Shown: one piece after another, positions 48,701-52,110 of the stretch
How the letters are laid out: every line of letters begins with the position of its first letter
How positions within the stretch are numbered: position 1 is the stretch's first letter
Source: Lingula anatina
Taxonomy: Eukaryota > Brachiopoda > Lingulata > Lingulida > Lingulidae
DNA: 52,110 nt
Reading direction: 5' to 3'
Assembly: GCF_001039355.2 (NCBI RefSeq)
Contig: NW_019775558.1
Location: 681,925-734,034, forward strand
Translations under genes and position numbers: made by a program
Notes under the pieces: generated by a model
The model's input: only the letters and a program-made list of their open reading frames with translations
What the model was told of the DNA's origin: nothing
The model's database searches: none

Positions 48701-51460
48701 GAGAATAGAGAAGGGCTCTCACTGCAACTACTGAAGGAAGCCCTGATTAACAGCAGGCAACATGAAGCTTTCCTGAGGGTCATCCTTGTAAGATATTGCA
48801 AAAAAAAGTTACTATATTTTTGAGAGATAATGATCTTCAGTGGTGTAGCTTTGGTGAAGAATTATGAAGTCACAACTAATTATGACAGGGGAATTTAATA
48901 TGCCTGGTAAAAAAAAGAAAAAGAGAGAAAAAAGTTGAATTTTTATGGCCTGGAAGCTATTGGCAATTTGCAGTCATCCATGTCCTGCCATCTTTTTTAT
49001 TAAGTGTTCAAGATTTTTATATTTAATATGCATGCTTTTTTCTTTGACCCAAAAACTATGAAACAAATTCATAAAATATTTCATTTAAGTTTGTACTAGC
49101 ATTTAGGTTTTACAGTATGATTTCTTTCCTGAAAATTATTTATTTTTAAACTAGAGATCAAAAGGTCTATCACTCAGAGGACTTACTGATTTCATTCTCA
49201 TATTTTGTTTTTGAAATGGTTTTAAATTAGACACAAATATCATGTATGTTTATATTTATATATATTAGAATTTTTTTTTAATCAGAAATCCAATTTAACA
49301 AACAAGCAATGTTTGACTTTTTTTCATTAGCATGATGTGATTGGTTGCGCTCAGCAAGTTGAGATGTTGGAGTCTCAGTTAGCAGGTCGTATGGAGCAGC
49401 TCCAGGCCACTGTCCAGTCCAAGACAGCAGTGCCCACAGCACAGGTCTATGTAAGTACTGGACACAAGAACTATTCCTACCCATTAACTGTTCAATTTTT
49501 TTTCTGTGGTATTTTTAAAAATATAATTTACTATTTAGTCAAATATTTTTAAATGATTCAAGTTGCTGTCCTGTTGATGACAGTGATGGTATTTATTTGG
49601 TAGGTTTGGTACATATACAGGTTTATATATAACTCCCTCAAGCCAGTGTATTCTTACCCATAGAAAGAAAAATCACTTTTAATTATTATGTTGGTGGGGA
49701 TAAATGATAATGATAAATAATCTGATGGTTTATGCAGAGAAAATTAGTATAAAAAAATTATATTGCTTCAGAATTATCTCTGCTATTTCTATATCAAAGT
49801 AAGAACAGTGCCATGGGAATATTGTAGAAAGCAAAGTGTGAATCATAAAGTTTAGTGAAATAACAGTTTAGACACCTAAAAAAGCCACACTCCCCAAGCA
49901 CTTAAGAAGTATTTTATTGCATTATCCTAGGTTGGCTGTTAGCCACAAAGTCTGTCAAAAACACCTTTGAAAAGCTTAACCTTTTAAAAACCTTTGTTCA
50001 TGGAAGTAATCGCCTGTAAATTCTAGTGCTTGTTGGTTCCATTTTGCTTTATCCTCTAGTTGAAAAAAATAGTATAGAAACAAATGTCACCCATCCTGTT
50101 CAAACTTTTTAACCACTGGCACATGGGATAGACAATCCAAAAGAAAATCCAATTTCCGGACATTTTCATGAAACATTAATCGAGGGTGTGGGATTTCTTG
50201 GCAACCCCTGAGAATTAGAAAGAACACATACATGAGATTAATTTCAGCTTTTGAAAAAACTAGTCTACTGTTGGACAGTATATGGACTTGTTTAAGTCAT
50301 CGATTTATGCAGCCTGTTTTAGGCACCAGTTTTCCAAAATGTAAAATAAGTTAGGCTGTCAATTTTTCGTGTAGAATAATGTGTACTTTATTCAATTTCA
50401 CAGACCAGTTAATGGAAATAGTATGTTACTACAAGTATTACAATGTTTATTTAGTAATATACAAAAAAAATCTCTCAATATTTCTATTGCAGCTTGAAGC
50501 ATTAGACATCTGTAAAAAAAGATGCTATGTGTTTTTTATTGTGTTATATTAAAATGACATGTTTTCAAAATTATTTTAAAAAATTTTTGATAATGATATA
50601 GTTAACTAAAATATTTCAAACTAAAAAATATTTAAGTGAGAGACCGGTTTCCTTGTGGCATCTCATAATTGCAGAATCTAGCTTTCCATTAAGAAAAAAC
50701 AGAGTGCATGTGTAGCATAGTCTGTTAATTTTTTAAAAATATATATATGAACAAAATGCAACATAGGTTAGCTTGGTAAGCTATAATTCATAGCATTTGG
50801 AGAAAAATTAGTAACTACAATTTTCATTGATGTATAGATTTTCATTGCGTATTTTATTTTTAGTGCCCATCATTTTTAAGAGATTCAATAATTATATTTT
50901 CATTATCTAGTTTATCTAGCTAAGAGATTTGATATTTTTCTCATTTCTTCCAGCCCCAGTTTATCCACCTTGCTCAGCTGTGGAGTGGGTTTCAGGATGA
51001 GATGGTGTTACTAAGTGTCCTCAGTAACATTCTGGCTAGTCTGGAGCCTTTCACCAGGGTAGGTGAATAACTGGGTTTTGAGTCAAAAACGGCTGATTTA
51101 TAATTTAAAAAAGCCATATCTTTAATAGACCCTAACAGAGGAGTCTCAATAGATGCATCTGTGAAGTTATTTTTAAAAAGCTTTGAAGATCTAAAAATGC
51201 ATGACATTCCCAAACGCATTATCTTACAAAAGCATTTCAAAAATATTTTTTATTGTTTTTATATTTTTACTATTTGTTTATTGTGTATGTTTTGTTGATT
51301 ATGTGCTATCCTTTATTGATGTAAAAACCATATATCTTAATGTGTTTATAAATTTTTTCTCAACTATTTACAGGGTCACCGTGAGCTGTTTACAGATGAA
51401 GTTTTGGCACCCTTCCTTGAGGGACTTACATTGAAATCTGATGAGCAAAGATTGCAAGAA
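45786..51460 (+). CDS. CFAP206: Cilia- and flagella-associated protein 206, 5' part (383 codons)
   Basis: CFAP206 (FAP206) is an axonemal protein at the base of radial spoke 2, studied in Tetrahymena, and is needed for motile cilia and sperm flagella. Exons: 45786-45893, 46170-46253, 46515-46605, 47389-47577, 47865-48023, 48261-48353, 48675-48787, 49331-49450, 50954-51058, 51374-51460. Phases are consistent, and the gene continues beyond the window. Strong matches to human: QAESVIKNIIREIAHECASK, KMQVYFDMNYTTR, EELESLYRKIVSAVLLRSGL, ALQSVFPQTELGTF, LTMIVTGIRLFNKECGKGGE. Human length is 622, so about 60% is present. The start ATG follows ATAGCCAAA directly after the acceptor. Introns 49451-50953 and 51461-52110 show only AT-rich sequence. 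Confidence 0.96.
46625..47100 (-). mobile_element. 5'-truncated non-LTR retrotransposon remnant in CFAP206 intron 4
   Basis: The minus strand reads the C-terminal part of a LINE reverse-transcriptase polyprotein in broken frames: FGSECWCITEEDLRKL, RTRRWKWIGHVLRKDP (about 46860-46905), TPEGHRKRGTPKTTWRRTVE (about 46767-46825) and ARDREKWRTFVDALDA. It is followed by TAG/TAA-type trinucleotides (46625-46650), as in the simple-repeat tails of RTE-like LINEs. The GHVLR...KRGRPKTTWRR signature is widespread in invertebrate LINEs. Stops make it inactive. Confidence 0.75.
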
Positions 51461-52110
51461 GTAAGGACAATATTAGGATGTTTCTGTTTATGGTTTTATA
51501 CACCAAAGTCGCATGTATTACATTTGGACCAAGATAAATTTCACACTGACAGACTTCAAAATCAAAACCATGCTGTTTTCACATTTATACATTAATGATT
51601 TACATAATTATTAAACATTTTTTAAAATAAATTTTAAAAAATTAACTTTCACTGTATTTCTCTCAGTTACTTCATATTATAACATTTTCTAAAAGATACA
51701 TTTTTTTTATTGAAATGTTCTTTTGAATTAAATATTTTGGTTAAGCTAACACAAGCATACATTAACTGTGTAAAAAGTTTTAATTCAGCATGCTCTGTAA
51801 ACTTTGAAATCATTTTATACAGGTAGCCCATAGAGTTACAGAAATACTTTTATTTATTTATTTTTTTCATTCCCTTACATATTTTTTTCTCCAATGCAAA
51901 AAACAATTGATGTAACTAAGCCAAGTGTGAATAGTTTATGGGTCAATCACAGAGTCATTTCACCTGGAAGCCATCTTATTACAGTGTATGTCTGTTACCA
52001 CCCGTGGTCCATGCAAACCTCCCATCAGCCCTTCAGGCAGCAATAACACAGTGCGGAATCAAATAAGATAGGGTCATGTGATTTGTGGTAGATTGAGATA
52101 GCACAGGCAG

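Overview
This is an animal nuclear genome window: AT-rich and intron-dense, with GT-AG introns mostly 0.2-2 kb long and no operons. The protein set (prominin, major vault protein, BUB3, DPCD, CIAO1, CFAP206) and the many short inverted-repeat elements suggest a marine invertebrate, probably a lophotrochozoan such as a bivalve mollusc. The species cannot be fixed from the sequence. I assembled the gene models by hand from splice sites, checking that codon phase carries across every junction, and I compared the proteins with the human families from memory.

Layout: (1) 1-15403 (+) a prominin-type pentaspan membrane glycoprotein whose 5' end lies outside the window. It has a phase-compatible, probably alternatively spliced cytoplasmic tail, followed by a 3' UTR to about 17.37 kb. 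(2) 18418-33598 (-) a complete major vault protein gene: 25 coding exons, 854 residues. (3) 34496-36596 (+) complete BUB3, 328 residues, divergent from MVP. (4) 38763-41671 (-) complete DPCD, 200 residues. (5) 42810-45284 (-) complete CIAO1, 337 residues. (6) 45786-51460 and beyond (+) the first 383 codons of CFAP206, divergent from CIAO1. DPCD and CFAP206 are cilium genes flanking the cytosolic Fe-S assembly factor CIAO1. BUB3 is a spindle-checkpoint WD protein. No shared pathway links all six.

The unusual part is MVP intron 12 (22736-28439). It holds a decayed DIRS-type (inverted-repeat, tyrosine-recombinase class) retrotransposon and four exons of an unrelated ankyrin-like gene. These sit between two single-N gaps (23115, 28287) and two copies of the same 137-bp element terminus. 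The simplest reading is that contig 23116-28286 was misplaced into a repeat-induced gap, and that the ankyrin-like gene belongs elsewhere. A third N (37863) lies inside a near-identical 0.63-kb tandem duplication that looks like two alleles left unmerged.

Other mobile or repeat content: a TTAA-flanked MITE family (37190, 37864, 40034), a 237-bp near-perfect palindrome in the last prominin intron, two further foldback elements (5650, 17930), a LINE 3' remnant in CFAP206 intron 4, and several microsatellites. No rRNA, tRNA or CRISPR array was recognised.
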